Of a DNA stretch of 64,000 nucleotides, positions 1 through 11,602 are shown in pieces (position 1 is the stretch's first letter; every line of letters starts with the position of its first letter). Where the stretch lies: assembly GCA_943735955.1 (NCBI GenBank), contig OX030968.1:4260434-4324433 (forward strand), written 5' to 3'. The position numbers and the translations under genes were made by a program. The notes beneath the pieces are model-generated. The model searched no databases, was not told the DNA's origin, and saw nothing but the letters and a program-made list of their open reading frames with translations. This DNA comes from Piscicola geometra. Taxonomy: Eukaryota; Annelida; Clitellata; Hirudinida; Piscicolidae.

Positions 1-381
1 AATCCAAAACCTGTTTGAAAGATACCCGATACATATCTTAAATGAGTTAAATTTCTATATAAAAAACTCTGAAAAAAAAATATTTTACAATTCATCATTA
101 GAATATATGATTCTATTTGTTTAAAATTTAAAAAAATAAAAATAAAAATCTATTAATTTATAAATAATAATTACATATTTTTTTAACAAAAATCAAAAAT
201 AAAAATAAAACATGTTTTTTTAACTCACCGCTACCAACAACCACTAGCTTATCTGTGAAACAAAACGTTTGTTTAGTATTTCAATCTGCTTACTATCTAT
301 TCCGCGATAGCCTCTATGAAGCGGCATTCTTAGCGACAGAGTGATATTAGACTAAAAATAAGTCATCCGTATAAAATAAAA
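1..381. other. AT-rich 5' flank of the SH2-adaptor gene
   Basis: No coding potential seen. The stretch is A/T-rich and would hold the promoter and 5' UTR of the gene whose ATG is at 382. I could not assign a TATA box or initiator with confidence. Confidence 0.4.
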
Positions 382-3300
382 ATGGCGAAATTGCTTAAGC
401 ATTTCGGCATTGGCGGCAAGAAGTACAACCAGTCAAGCAACCAGCAGACTTCGGACTACTCTAGCGCTTCACTCAAATCCAACAGCGTCAACGAACTGGC
501 CTGCAACAACAGCAACAACAACAAGTACTGCTCCAACAACTGCCTCAATGGCGTCTGCCAGCCCCCTCCATCATCATCATCATCAGGAGCAGCAGGCAGT
601 GGCCACCCTCGCAAGGGACCCAGCAACTCCAAGAGTGACTACGACACTCGCTCGCTCAAACTGCGCGCAGAAGAAGGCAACAAGAAAGCCAAGTCAACCT
701 CGTCTGCCGAGAAGTTCAAGGCCTTTGGAAAGTCCTCCAAGGACACGTACCAGCAGTGCAGCAAGACGCTCAAGAGTCATTTGAAGACGAAGGATTCTGA
801 ATCGAGGAGCAAGCAAAAGAATATTTCATTCTCAAACTTCATCCACTCTGCTGACAACCACCATCATCACCACCACTCAAAGTCTGCCATTGTTGAAACT
901 GCAAAGCTGGCGTCCACAGCTGAATCTCCCATCGTGGTTCGCTATTTTGAAAATTCTTCTCATATTGATCTAAAAATTTGATTCAACATATAATATGGCC
1001 TAGAAGCCATTTGACATTAACATCATTATAAACCTGTTGTTTCAAAAAAATAATTTTCTTACACCAATCTTCACTATCCCCATCTTCATCCAATCATCCA
1101 TCTCTCCCCATCCTCATCCGATCATCCATCCCTCTTCTCATCCAATCATCCATCTCCCTCCTCCTCATCCAATCATCCATCTCCCTCCTCCTCATCCAAT
1201 CATCCATCTCCCTCCTCCTCATCCAATCATTCATCTTCCTCCTCCTCATCCAATCATCCATCTCCCTCCTCCTCATCCAATCATCCATCTCCCTCCTCCT
1301 CATCCAATCATCCATCTCCCTCATCCAATCATTCATCTTCCTCCTTCTCATCCAATCATCCATCTCCCTCCTCTTCATCCAATCATCCATCTCCCTCCTC
1401 CTCATCCAATCATCCATCTCCCTCCTCCTCATCCAATCATCCATCTCCCTCCTCCTCATCCAATCATCCATCTCCCTCCTCCTCATCCAATCATCCATCT
1501 CCCTTCTCCTCATCCAATCATCCATCTCCCTCCTCTTCATCCAATCATCCATCTCCATCCTCCTCATCCAATCATCCATCTTCCTCCTCCTCATCCAATC
1601 ATCCATCTCCCTCCTCATCCAATCATCCATCTCCCTCCTCCTCATCCAATCATCCATCTCCCTCCTCCTCATCCAATCATCCATCTCCCTCCTCCTCATC
1701 CAATCATCCATCTCCCTCCTCCTCATCCAATCATCCATCTCCCTCCTCCTCATCCAATCATCCATCTCCCTCCTCCTCATCCAATCATCCATCTCCCTCC
1801 TCCTCATCCAATCATCCATCTCCCTCCTCCTCATCCAATCATCCATCTCCCTCCTCCTCATCCAATCATCCATCTCCCTCCTCCTCATCCAATCATCCAT
1901 CTCCCTCCTCCTCATCCAATCATCCATCTCCCTCCTCCTCATCCAATCATCCATCTCCCTTCTCCTCATCCAATCATCCATCTCCCTCCTCTTCATCCAA
2001 TCATCCATCTCCATCCTCCTCATCCAATCATCCATCTTCCTCCTCCTCATCCAATCATCCATCTCCCTCCTCATCCAATCATCCATCTCCCTCCTCCTCA
2101 TCCAATCATCCATCTCCCTCCTCATCCAATCATCCATCTCCCTCCTCCTCATCCAATCATCCATCTCCCTCCTCCTCATCCAATCATCCATCTCCCTCCT
2201 CCTCATCCAATCATCCATCTCCCTCCTCATCCAATCATCCATCTCCCTCCTCCTCATCCAATCATCCATCTTCCTCCTCCTCATCCAATCATCCATCTCC
2301 CTCCTTCTCATCCAATCATCCATCTCCCTCTTCTCATCCAATCATCCATCTCCCTCCTCCTCATCCAATCATCCATCTTCCTCCTCCTCATCCAATCATC
2401 CATCTTCCTCCTCCTCATCCAATCATCCATCTCCCTCCTCCTCATCCAATCATCCATCTCCCTCCTCATCCAATCATCCATCTCCCTCCTCCTCATCCAA
2501 TCATCCATCTTCCTCCTCCTCATCCAATCATCCATCTCCCTCCTTCTCATCCAATCATCCATCTCCCTCTTCTCATCCAATCATCCATCTCCCTCCTCCT
2601 CATCCAATCATCCATCTCCATCCTCCTCATCCAATCATCCATCTTCCTCCTCCTCATCCAATCATCCATCTCCCTCCTCATCCAATCATCCATCTCCCTC
2701 CTCCTCATCCAATCATCCATCTCCCTCCTCATCCAATCATCCATCTCCCTCCTCCTCATCCAATCATCCATCTCCCTCCTCCTCATCCAATCATCCATCT
2801 CCCTCCTCCTCATCCAATCATCCATCTTCCTCCTCCTCATCCAATCATCCATCTTCCTCCTCCTCATCCAATCATCCATCTCCCTCCTTCTCATCCAATC
2901 ATCCATCTCCCTCTTCTCATCCAATCATCCATCTCCCTCCTCCTCATCCAATCATCCATCTTCCTCCTCCTCATCCAATCATCCATCTTCCTCCTCCTCA
3001 TCCAATCATCCATCTCCCTCCTCCTCATCCAATCATCCATCTTCCTCCTCCTCATCCAATCATCCATCTTCCTCCTCCTCATCCAATCATCCATCTCCCT
3101 CCTTCTCATCCAATCATCCATCTCCCTCTTCTCATCCAATCATCCATCTCCCTCCTCCTCATCCAATCATCCATCTTCCTCCTTCTCATCCAATCATCCA
3201 TCTTCCTCCTCCTCATCCAATAATCCATCTCCCTCCTCCTCATCCAATCATCCATCTCCCTCCTCCTCATCCAATCATCCATCTCCCTTCTCCTCATCCA

Positions 3301-6141
3301 ATCATCCATCTCCCTCCTCCTCATCCAATCATCCATCTCCATCCTCCTCATCCAATCATCCATCTTCCTCCTCCTCATCCAATCATCCATCTCCCTCCTC
3401 ATCCAATCATCCATCTCCCTCCTCCTCATCCAATCATCCATCTCCCTCCTCCTCATCCAATCATCCATCTCCCTCCTCCTCATCCAATCATCCATCTCCC
3501 TCCTTCTCATCCAATTATCCATCTCCCTCCTCCTCATCCAATCATCCATCTTCCTCTTCCTCATCCAATCATCCATCTTCCTCTTCCTCATCCAATCATC
3601 CATCTTCCTCCTCCTCATCCAATCATCCATCTCCCTCCTTCTCATCCAATCATCCATCTCCCTCATCCAATCATCCATCTCCCTCATCCAATCATCCATC
3701 TTCCTCCTCCTCATCCAATCATCCATCTCCCTCCTCCTCATCCAATCATCCATCTCCCTCCTCCTCATCCAATCATCCATCTCCCTCTTCCTCATCCAAT
3801 CATCCATCTCCCTCCTCCTCATCCAATCATCCATCTCCCTCCTCCTCATCCAATCATCCATCTCCCTCATCCAATCATCCATCTTCCTCCTCCTCATCCA
3901 ATCATCCATCTCCCTCCTCCTCATCCAATCATCCATCTCCCTCCTCCTCACCCAATCATCCATCTCCCTCCTCCTCATCCAATCATCCATCTCCCTCCTC
4001 CTCATCCAATCATCCATCTTCCTCCTTCTCATCCAATCATCCATCTCCCTTCTCCTCATCCAATCATCCATCTCCCTCCTCCTCATCCAATCATCCATCT
4101 CCCTCCTCCTCATCCAATCATCCATCTTCCTCCTTCTCATCCAATCATCCATCTCCCTCCTCCTCATCCAATCATCCATCTCCCTCCTCCTCATCCAATC
4201 ATCCATCTTCCTCCTCCTCATCCAATCATCCATCTTCCTCCTCCTCATCCAATCATCCATCTTCCTCCTTCTCATCCAATCATCCATCTCCCTCCTCCTC
4301 ATCCAATCATCCATCTTCCTCCTTCTCATCCAATCATCCATCTTCCTCCTCCTCATCCAATCATCCATCTCCCTCCTCCTCATCCAATCATCCATCTCCC
4401 TCCTCCTCATCCAATCATCCATCTCCCTCCTCCTCATCCAATCATCCATCTTCCTCCTTCTCATCCAATCATCCATCTTCCTCCTCCTCATCCAGCCTGA
4501 AATCCTCGAGGAGTACAGCAATCCATCGGACCTCACCCTCGAGGAGGACCCGCTCACCTTCGACGATGACTACTCCACCCCTTACGACCAAGTCGACAAG
4601 TTCCTAGCTGGTCGGTTGCTATGGGAGATAGTTGGGATGGGTGGATATAGGGATGGAGAAGGTGGGTTTTTGGTAGATGGATGGGTTGTAGAGGGGATTC
4701 GGAAAGAATTAATGTAGGAAGAAGGGAAGGGTATGTAAGAAGGATGAAAAGATGGAGGGACGAAACGAATGAATGAATGAATAACATGCGTGGATGATCC
4801 ATCCATCGTAGGGATGCAATAAGGCAAATATAAGCAAGTCATCTTTGTCTAGGCGAGAAATACAAACAATGTTTAAAGTAGATTGAGTGATATCATGCAT
4901 CATTATCAGCATCGAAACCATCATTATCATCATCATCATCAGCATCAAAACCATCATTATCATCATCATCATCAGCATCAAAACCATCATTATCATCATC
5001 ATCATCACAGACATCATCAACATCATCATTATCACTATCATGATCATCATCACAGACATCATCAACATCATTATCATCACCATCATCATCATCACCACAA
5101 CCATCACCATCATCATCACCACCAACATCATCATCATCATCATCATCATCATCAGATGCAAAAAAGATCAATAAAGAGGTGCATAATGGAGTCAGTGTCG
5201 CCAACAAAACTATGGTGAGTTGGATGAGTGGAAGGATGGATGAATAAAACAACTGATGAATGGATGAATGAAACAATTGATGAATGGATGAATGAAAATT
5301 TGGTCTTTTGGATGAATGAAACATTTGGTGTATGGATGGATGGAACAATTGATTGATGGATGGATGAATGAAACAATTGATGAGTGGATGGATGGATGGA
5401 TAGATAAAACAATTGGTAGAACAATAGTCGAATTGATGACAGTTGATGGATTGATGATAAGTAGATGAAGCAGTTGAACCAATAGATGGATGGATGGATG
5501 AATATTTTAGTCAATAGATGGATGCATGGATGAATAAATGGATGGATGAATATTTGAGTCAAAAGATGGATGGATGGATGAATGAATGGATGAATGCATG
5601 GATGAATATTTGAGTCAATAGATGAATGGATGGATGGATGAATATTTGAGTCAATAGATGAATGAATGGATGGACGAATATTTGAGTCAATAGATGGATG
5701 CATGGATGAATAAATGGATGGATGAATATTTGAGTCAAAAGATGGATGGATGGATGGATGAATGATTGGATGGATGAATGGATGGGTGAATGGATGAGTA
5801 TTTGGTCAATAGATGAATGAATGGATGGACGAATATTTGAGTCAATAGATGAATGAATGGATGGACGAATATTTGAGTCAATAGATGGATGGATGGATGG
5901 ACGAATATTTGAGTCAATAGATGAATGAATGGATGGACGAATATTTTAGTCAATAGATGAATGAATGGATGGACGAATATTTGAGTCAATAGATGGATGG
6001 ATGGATAGATGAATGAATGAATATTTGAATGAAACAATGAAGGGCAGATGAATGAGTGAGTAAACTTTAGTCAGACGAAAGCATGGTTAATTTCAGAAAT
6101 CGCCTGTTCAAAGGGTTGTCTCAGTGAAGAGCTGCCACAAG

Positions 6142-6210
<69 letters not shown>

Positions 6211-6533
6211 GCTAGCAACACCACTGATACTACTACTGATACTATAAATACTAATACTATTACTAGCAGCACAACTGCTACTAATAGTAGTACTATTACT
6301 ACTGCTGCTACTACCACTACTACTATCAGCACTTCTCATTCTACCAGCATGGCTGCATCAAATGCTACTGTTTCTCAACCAAGGGATGTAACTAATGGCA
6401 AAGTCAACAGTACTGAACAGTCATCAAGTTCTATAAAATTAAAAAGTGAAGAAGATAAACCAGATGGCGTAATGAAAAAGGAGAATTTTGAAGATGGCGA
6501 TGATGACGATGATGATAAGAATAAGGTCATTGC

Positions 6534-6585
<52 letters not shown>

Positions 6586-8247
6586 AAGAATAAGGTCATT
6601 GCTGATGATGATGATGATGATGATGATGGTTGGGGTGACAAGGCTCAGGGAACCAATGAAAAATCGTCAAGTCTTGGTAATGATGAGAATAGTGGTAATG
6701 ATAATGATGGCGAGAAAGGAGGTGGTGATGATAATGATGGCATCGTCAAAAAATCGATATATCAAATCGGTCATCAAACTAATGGGATGGTTGTTGAAGA
6801 ACTAGTTGGCAGTCATGATGATGATGACGATGATGATGATGATGCTCATGTAACGCCATTGGCTGTCGACCCGATGCTCACGAGCCAATCATACTGCACG
6901 TCAGGGGGCTCTGTAACCGTGGTTGCCACCAACAACTTCGACGAGATGAAGCCAGTAATCCTCCTGAATCAAATCCAAATCGACCAATCACCCACCTGCA
7001 TTGCTCAAGCCACCGTCACCCAATCATCTTCAACCACAACGCCTACCATTGGTCGCTCTCAACCCGGGGTCACCTCGTCAGCCAATGGAATCATCAAGAA
7101 TCATCACGCGCACCAATTAGATTGCTTGCTGAGATCTCACAACCAATCGAAAGAGGCCAACACCACCATGACGTCACGGCCTAAGTCGGACGGAGTCCTA
7201 ATGGCGCCGATAAGGAGCAAGGGCAGCACCAAAAACCGAATAAAACTCACCGTAAACAAAAACAACAACAACACGACCACAACAACAACAACAACAACTA
7301 AAAGTAAACCTCATAAAAATGGCGTCTGCGACAAAAAAACGGTTTTTACGTTTGAGACGCCAAAAACACTGAATAAGAAGCACGCCATCCCACTACACAA
7401 GAAGACAGATGGATCGATGAAGCTAAAGAAAGAGTTGCATGAAGGCCATGAGGGAGATGGTGATGGAAAGAGAGGGTGTGGTGATGTGGAGAGGAGGGGG
7501 GATGGTGAGGGTAAGAGGGGAGAGGGTAGAAGGGGGGAGGGTGGGGAGAAGAAATTGGTTGCTCATGTGGAGAGGAGGGAGAGTAGGAGGGGGGAGGGTC
7601 GGGTGGAGGGTAGAAGGGAGGAAGGTGAGGTGGAGGGTAGGAGAGGAGAGGGTGGAGTGGAGGGTAGGAGGGGGCATGGAAGGGTGGGGAGGTTATTGGA
7701 GAGGCAGAAATGGTACCATGGCAACATAAGCCGCGTTGAAGCCGAGAAACTGCTCAGTGACCACTCTACAGGTGCTGTTGTGATGATGATGATGATGATG
7801 ATGAGGGTGATGATGATGAGGAGGATGATGAGGGTGGTGATGATGATGCTTGATACTGAGGTCAAAAATTACATAAGCAAGAGACTAATCTATAAATACA
7901 TTTTCTAGTCGTAATTAAATATTTTCAAATGATAAGCATGCCAATTGAAATGCCACTTCAACGTCACATGATCTCCCCCTAATGACCCCCTCTCCACATG
8001 ACACCCACTCCAACCTACCCCCCTCTCCACATGACACCCACTCCAACCTACCCCCCTCTCCACATGACACCCACTCCAACCTACCCCCCTCTCCACATGA
8101 CACCCACTCCAACCTACCCCCCTCTCCACATGACACCCACTCCAACCTACCCCCCTCTCCACATGACACCCCTACAACTACCCCCAGGAACCTACTTGGT
8201 GAGGGTGTCTGAGAGCAACACACAAGACTACTCACTCTCTCTCAAGT

Positions 8248-8287
<40 letters not shown>

Positions 8288-8796
8288 ACCATCTCTAACA
8301 CTCAACCCAACCACTCAACTACCCTCACAACACCTCTACCCTTTCAACCACCTATGCACCAACCATCCACCCATGCACCAACTAACCACCCATGCACCAA
8401 CCAACCACCCATGCACCAACCAACCACCCATGCACCAACCAACCACCCATGCACCAATCTCCCATGCACCAACCAACCACCCATGCACCAACCAACCACC
8501 CATGCACCAACCAACCACCCATGCACCAACCAACCACCCATGCACCAACCAACCACCCATGCACCAACCAACCACCCATGCACCAACCAACCTCCCATGC
8601 ACCAACCACCCACAGGAGCAGCACAGGCTTCCTGCACATAAAGATCGTCCAAGATGGTGACCACTTCATCCTCGGCCAGTTCAGTCAGCCATTTTGTCAC
8701 GTGTCCGTCCTGGTCGACCACTACACCACCAACCAACTGCCAATCAAGGGCAACGACGGCCTCACGCTGGCCAATCCGCTGCTCGTCGTCAAGTAG
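382..8796 (+). CDS. SHB/SHD/SHF-family SH2-domain adaptor protein (multi-exon)
   Basis: Likely a cytoplasmic adaptor that docks to phosphotyrosine through a C-terminal SH2 domain. Exon 1 starts at 382 with MAKLLKHFGIGG, close to the MAKWL...FGG start typical of the family; it ends before the stop at 979-981, and the donor is unresolved. Exon 2 starts at 4496 and encodes DDYSTPYDQVDK, matching the family DDYSDPFDA motif; its donor is uncertain (about 4590-4672). Exon 3 runs 6097-7771, exon 4 8188-8245 and exon 5 8616-8796; these junctions are phase-consistent. The SH2 domain spans exons 3-5: WYHGNISRVEAEKLL, then YLVRVSES (the FLVRES strand with its Arg), then LPIKGNDGLTLANPLLVVK at the C terminus. 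Exon 3 is odd: it encodes long poly-Thr and poly-Asp runs and a Gly/Arg/Glu-rich repeat just before the SH2 domain (about 7440-7690), which might instead be an unrecognised intron. I cannot choose between SHB, SHD and SHF. Confidence 0.85.
1080..4494. repeat. 27-bp pyrimidine-rich minisatellite filling intron 1 of the SH2-adaptor gene
   Basis: About 3.4 kb of a 27-bp unit (core CATCCAATCATCCATC followed by CTCCCTCCTCCT-type variants), with 18-, 24- and 26-bp variants. Most variants keep multiples of three, so long open frames appear on both strands. Those frames encode only MDDWMRRRE-like or SSSNHPSP-like repeats. The last unit runs directly into the splice acceptor of exon 2 (tcatccag before 4496). 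A higher-order pattern is visible between about 2300 and 3140. Confidence 0.95.
4915..5157. repeat. CAT-rich trinucleotide tract in intron 2
   Basis: Imperfect (CAT)n with CAGCATCAAAAC interruptions repeated about every 45 bp near the 5' end. Frames through it give His-, Ile- or Asp-runs with no other coding sign. Confidence 0.85.
5220..6040. repeat. ATGG/ATGA-based repeat with a 36-bp unit in intron 2
   Basis: A tetranucleotide-derived array (GGATGGATGAAT). Over about 5780-6010 it settles into a ~36-bp unit containing ATATTTGAGTCAATAGATG. It ends about 55 bp before the acceptor of exon 3 (tttcag at 6091-6096). Confidence 0.85.
6144..6210 (+). repeat. (ACT)n microsatellite encoding poly-Thr in exon 3
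   Basis: An uninterrupted ACT run of about 22 codons inside the SH2-adaptor reading frame. It continues as degenerate Thr/Asn/Ser sequence to about 6350. A diverged, hugely expanded antisense copy lies at 28373-28900. Confidence 0.9.
6499..6630 (+). repeat. (GAT)n runs encoding poly-Asp in exon 3
   Basis: Two GAT runs separated by a duplicated segment encoding KNKVIAD. They stay in frame with the SH2-adaptor coding sequence and give acidic tracts upstream of the SH2 domain. Confidence 0.85.
7772..8187 (+). repeat. Intron 3 with GAT/GAGG donor half and 33-bp C-rich minisatellite acceptor half
   Basis: The intron opens with (GAT)n and GAGG repeats (about 7781-7850). It closes with about six copies of a 33-bp C-rich unit (CCACATGACACCCACTCC core, about 7980-8170) that runs into the acceptor cccccag at 8181-8187. 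Confidence 0.9.
8246..8615 (+). repeat. Intron 4: (AT)n followed by a 19-bp minisatellite
   Basis: A (TA)n tract at about 8250-8284 is followed by about 12 copies of a 19-bp unit (CATGCACCAACCAACCACC) from about 8352 to 8610. The array ends at the acceptor cccacag before 8616. A period of three units in every frame makes the apparent ORFs on both strands meaningless. Confidence 0.9.
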
Positions 8797-10660
8797 TCGG
8801 ATCATTTGATTGGTTGGCTGGTGCATAGGAGACGGGGCTGTGGGCGTTGTGATTGGTGATGATTATAAGGATATTTATTTGTGAATTATTATTTTTATTT
8901 AATATTTTTATTTTAGATGATTTTTGTTCTTATATCACATATTATTATAACTGATTTTTTTTTTAATTTAAAATGCTGATGTCTTTTCAATTTAAATGGT
9001 GATTGGTTGACCCTGAGTCATCACTCAATTCTCATTGGTCGGTAGATGTAAGCGCCAGGTGCAGTACCTCCTTCTCTTTTCCGTTCCTATAAATAGCACT
9101 TTTTGCATAATTAAATTTGTGCACTTTGTTTTGATATTAACTCTTGGCATACTACGCCATCGCTCTTAGTCATTGTATTCTTGTTAGTTATTATTGTTTA
9201 TTATTTAAAAAAGTGTATTTTTGTTTTCATATTGTTATCATCAATTCATTATTTAAATTGTTATTTGTTTTGTTTTATTTTTATAATAAATTTATTCCTT
9301 ATGCAGTCAGTTTCTCTAGTAAGCATTTAAACGATTCGTGCCGCGAAACACTTTGTAATTATTACTTTTAATAAATATTATTATTACTTCTAATTATTAT
9401 GATTTGTATTTATTATTATCATTATTATTTGTAATTATTATTATTATTATTATTATTTGTAATGAAATATTTTTTAAAATTATTATTATTATTATTTGTA
9501 ATTATTTTTTTTATTAAATTATTATTATTATTACTATTTGTAGTTATTATTATTTTTTTTATTATTATTAATGGCGCATTTTTGATGGCATTTTAGAATT
9601 ATTTCGTCTCTTTCAAGTGTGCGCTATAAATCAAATTCCACTTTTATCTCTAGAGTGCTTTATCTGTCTGACATCTTTATATACACATGATGGCGGATAT
9701 TACAGTGCAATTATATTTATATACAAATAAATATATTTATATATACATGTGTTTAAAAAATGCAAATCTATGTGTTTAGTGAAAATATTTAAATATGCAT
9801 ACATCTAAATGAATAAACATGTGTTATTTAAACTTATGCACACGCCCACACCTATCCCACCACCACCACCACTAACACCAAGTTTGTACTGTATCGTCAT
9901 CTTATAACACTCCATCCAGCCCCACTCACGCCGCTGTAACTCAGTGTCCTCTCCAACCATCTACATTTCAATTCGTTTTTTAAATTCTCATTCAAATAAC
10001 CGTTCTATCGCAAATATATTTCAGTGTTTTATCTATGTTCTATTATAGCGCTGCATGCATAAACGTCTTTACTCTCAAGTGGCCGTTGTGCATCCACAAG
10101 TTGAAAAGATGCACGGCGTTCATTTGCTCTAGTCTTAACCGCAAGTCACGGCTGCTTCTTATTAGAATTATTGCTGGTCATTATTGATTATTATCTTTAT
10201 TGTTTTTATTTTTATTGTTCTCATCTTTATTATTCTTATTTTTATTGTTCAATTGTGAAATGAATATTTACTCATGTGATGATGAAAATGATGTTTGTCG
10301 CTTCAAAACACTTTTATCACTGTTACGTCATCGTCATTGTTTCGTTCGTCGTGTAAACAAGAACCATGACGTCATGCATTTCGAAAGCTTTTCCTGTTTG
10401 AGTAACTTCTATACGTATATATTATTCATCATAATTTATGCATATATTATTGTTATTCTCAACTTATTATGTAATTTTTATTATTTTTATAGTTTTGATC
10501 AACTTATTATCTTTATAAATATATACTTATTTCGAATCGACATAACTTCTGCAACGTTCTACACTGTATTTAAGTTTGAATATAAACGAAAATAGCATTT
10601 GGAAAAGTTTTGGAAAAAATAGAATTGTCAAGAAGCTGTCAATACGAACAGTTAATAATC
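8797..10660. other. Intergenic AT-rich region
   Basis: Holds the 3' flank of the SH2-adaptor gene. There are degenerate (TTA)n tracts at about 9370-9570. An AATAAA is at about 9284-9289. I see no coding feature. Confidence 0.6.
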
Positions 10661-10664
10661 TCTT

Positions 10665-11545
10665 GTCCTTCCTCCACCACCACTTTCCACCACCCACTCA
10701 CCCTCCTCCACCACCACTTTCCACCACCCACTCACCCTCCTCCACCACCACTTTCCACCACCCACTCACCCTCCTCTCCTTCCACCACCAACTCACCCTC
10801 CTCCACCACCACTTTCCACCACCAATTCACCCTCCTCCACCACCACTTTCCACCACCAACTCACCCTCCTCCACCACCACTTTCCACCACCAACTCACCC
10901 TCCTCCACCACCACTTTCCACCACCAACTCACCCTCCTCCACCACCACTTTCCACCACCAACTCACCCTCCTCCACCACCACTTTCCTCCACCCACTCAC
11001 CCTCCTCCACCACCACTTTCCACCACCCACTCACCCTCCTCTCCTTCCACCACCAACTCACCCTCCTCCACCACCACTTTCCACCACCAACTCACCCTCC
11101 TCCACCACCACTTTCCACCACCAACTCACCCTCCTCTCCTTCCACCACTTTCCACCACCAACTCACCCTCCTCTCCTTTCACCACCAACTCACCCTCCTC
11201 CACCACCACTTTCCACCACCAACTCACCCTCCTCCACCACCACTTTCCACCACCAACTCACCCTCCTCCACCACCACTTTCCACCACCAACTCACCCTCC
11301 TCCACCACCACTTTCCACCACCAACTCACCTTCCTCTCCTTCCACCACCACTTTCCACCACCAACTCACCCTCCTCCACCACCACTTTCCACCACCAACT
11401 CACCCTCCTCCACCACCAACTCACCCTCCTCTCCTTCCACCACTTTCCACCACCAACTCACCCTCCTCCACCACCACTTTCCACCACCAACTCACCCTCC
11501 TCCACCAACTCACCCTCCTCTCCTTCCACCACCCACTCATCCTTA
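10665..11545. repeat. 34-bp C-rich minisatellite
   Basis: About 25 copies of a 34-bp unit (CCACCACCACTTTCCACCAC core plus CAACTCACCCTCCT), with a shorter CTCCTTCCACCAC variant interspersed. Because 34 is not a multiple of three, each frame repeats every 34 residues, so the ~330-residue frames here are not genes. The array ends about 50 bp beyond the NTHL1 stop codon. Confidence 0.95.
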
Positions 11546-11596
11546 TTCTCCCTCGCATGCATGCAACCTCCTAACCTTTCATTATTTCCACGCCTA

Positions 11597-11602
11597 TTTA
11601 TT
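11597..11602 (-). promoter_or_regulatory. AATAAA poly(A) signal overlapping the NTHL1 stop
   Basis: On the minus strand the final codons read GAA TAA ATA, so the stop codon lies inside AATAAA. This implies a very short 3' UTR if this signal is used. Confidence 0.5.

Noticed and set aside
1037..4557. Very long open frames on both strands across the 27-bp repeat
   Set aside because: They arise because repeat units are multiples of three. Translations are pure nine-residue repeats with no domain and lie in an intron.
4883..5218. His-rich protein frame
   Set aside because: Simple (CAT)n translation; other frames give Ile and Asp runs of equal length.
1080..8612. Possible CRISPR arrays
   Set aside because: Repeats are contiguous with no unique spacers and lie in eukaryotic introns.
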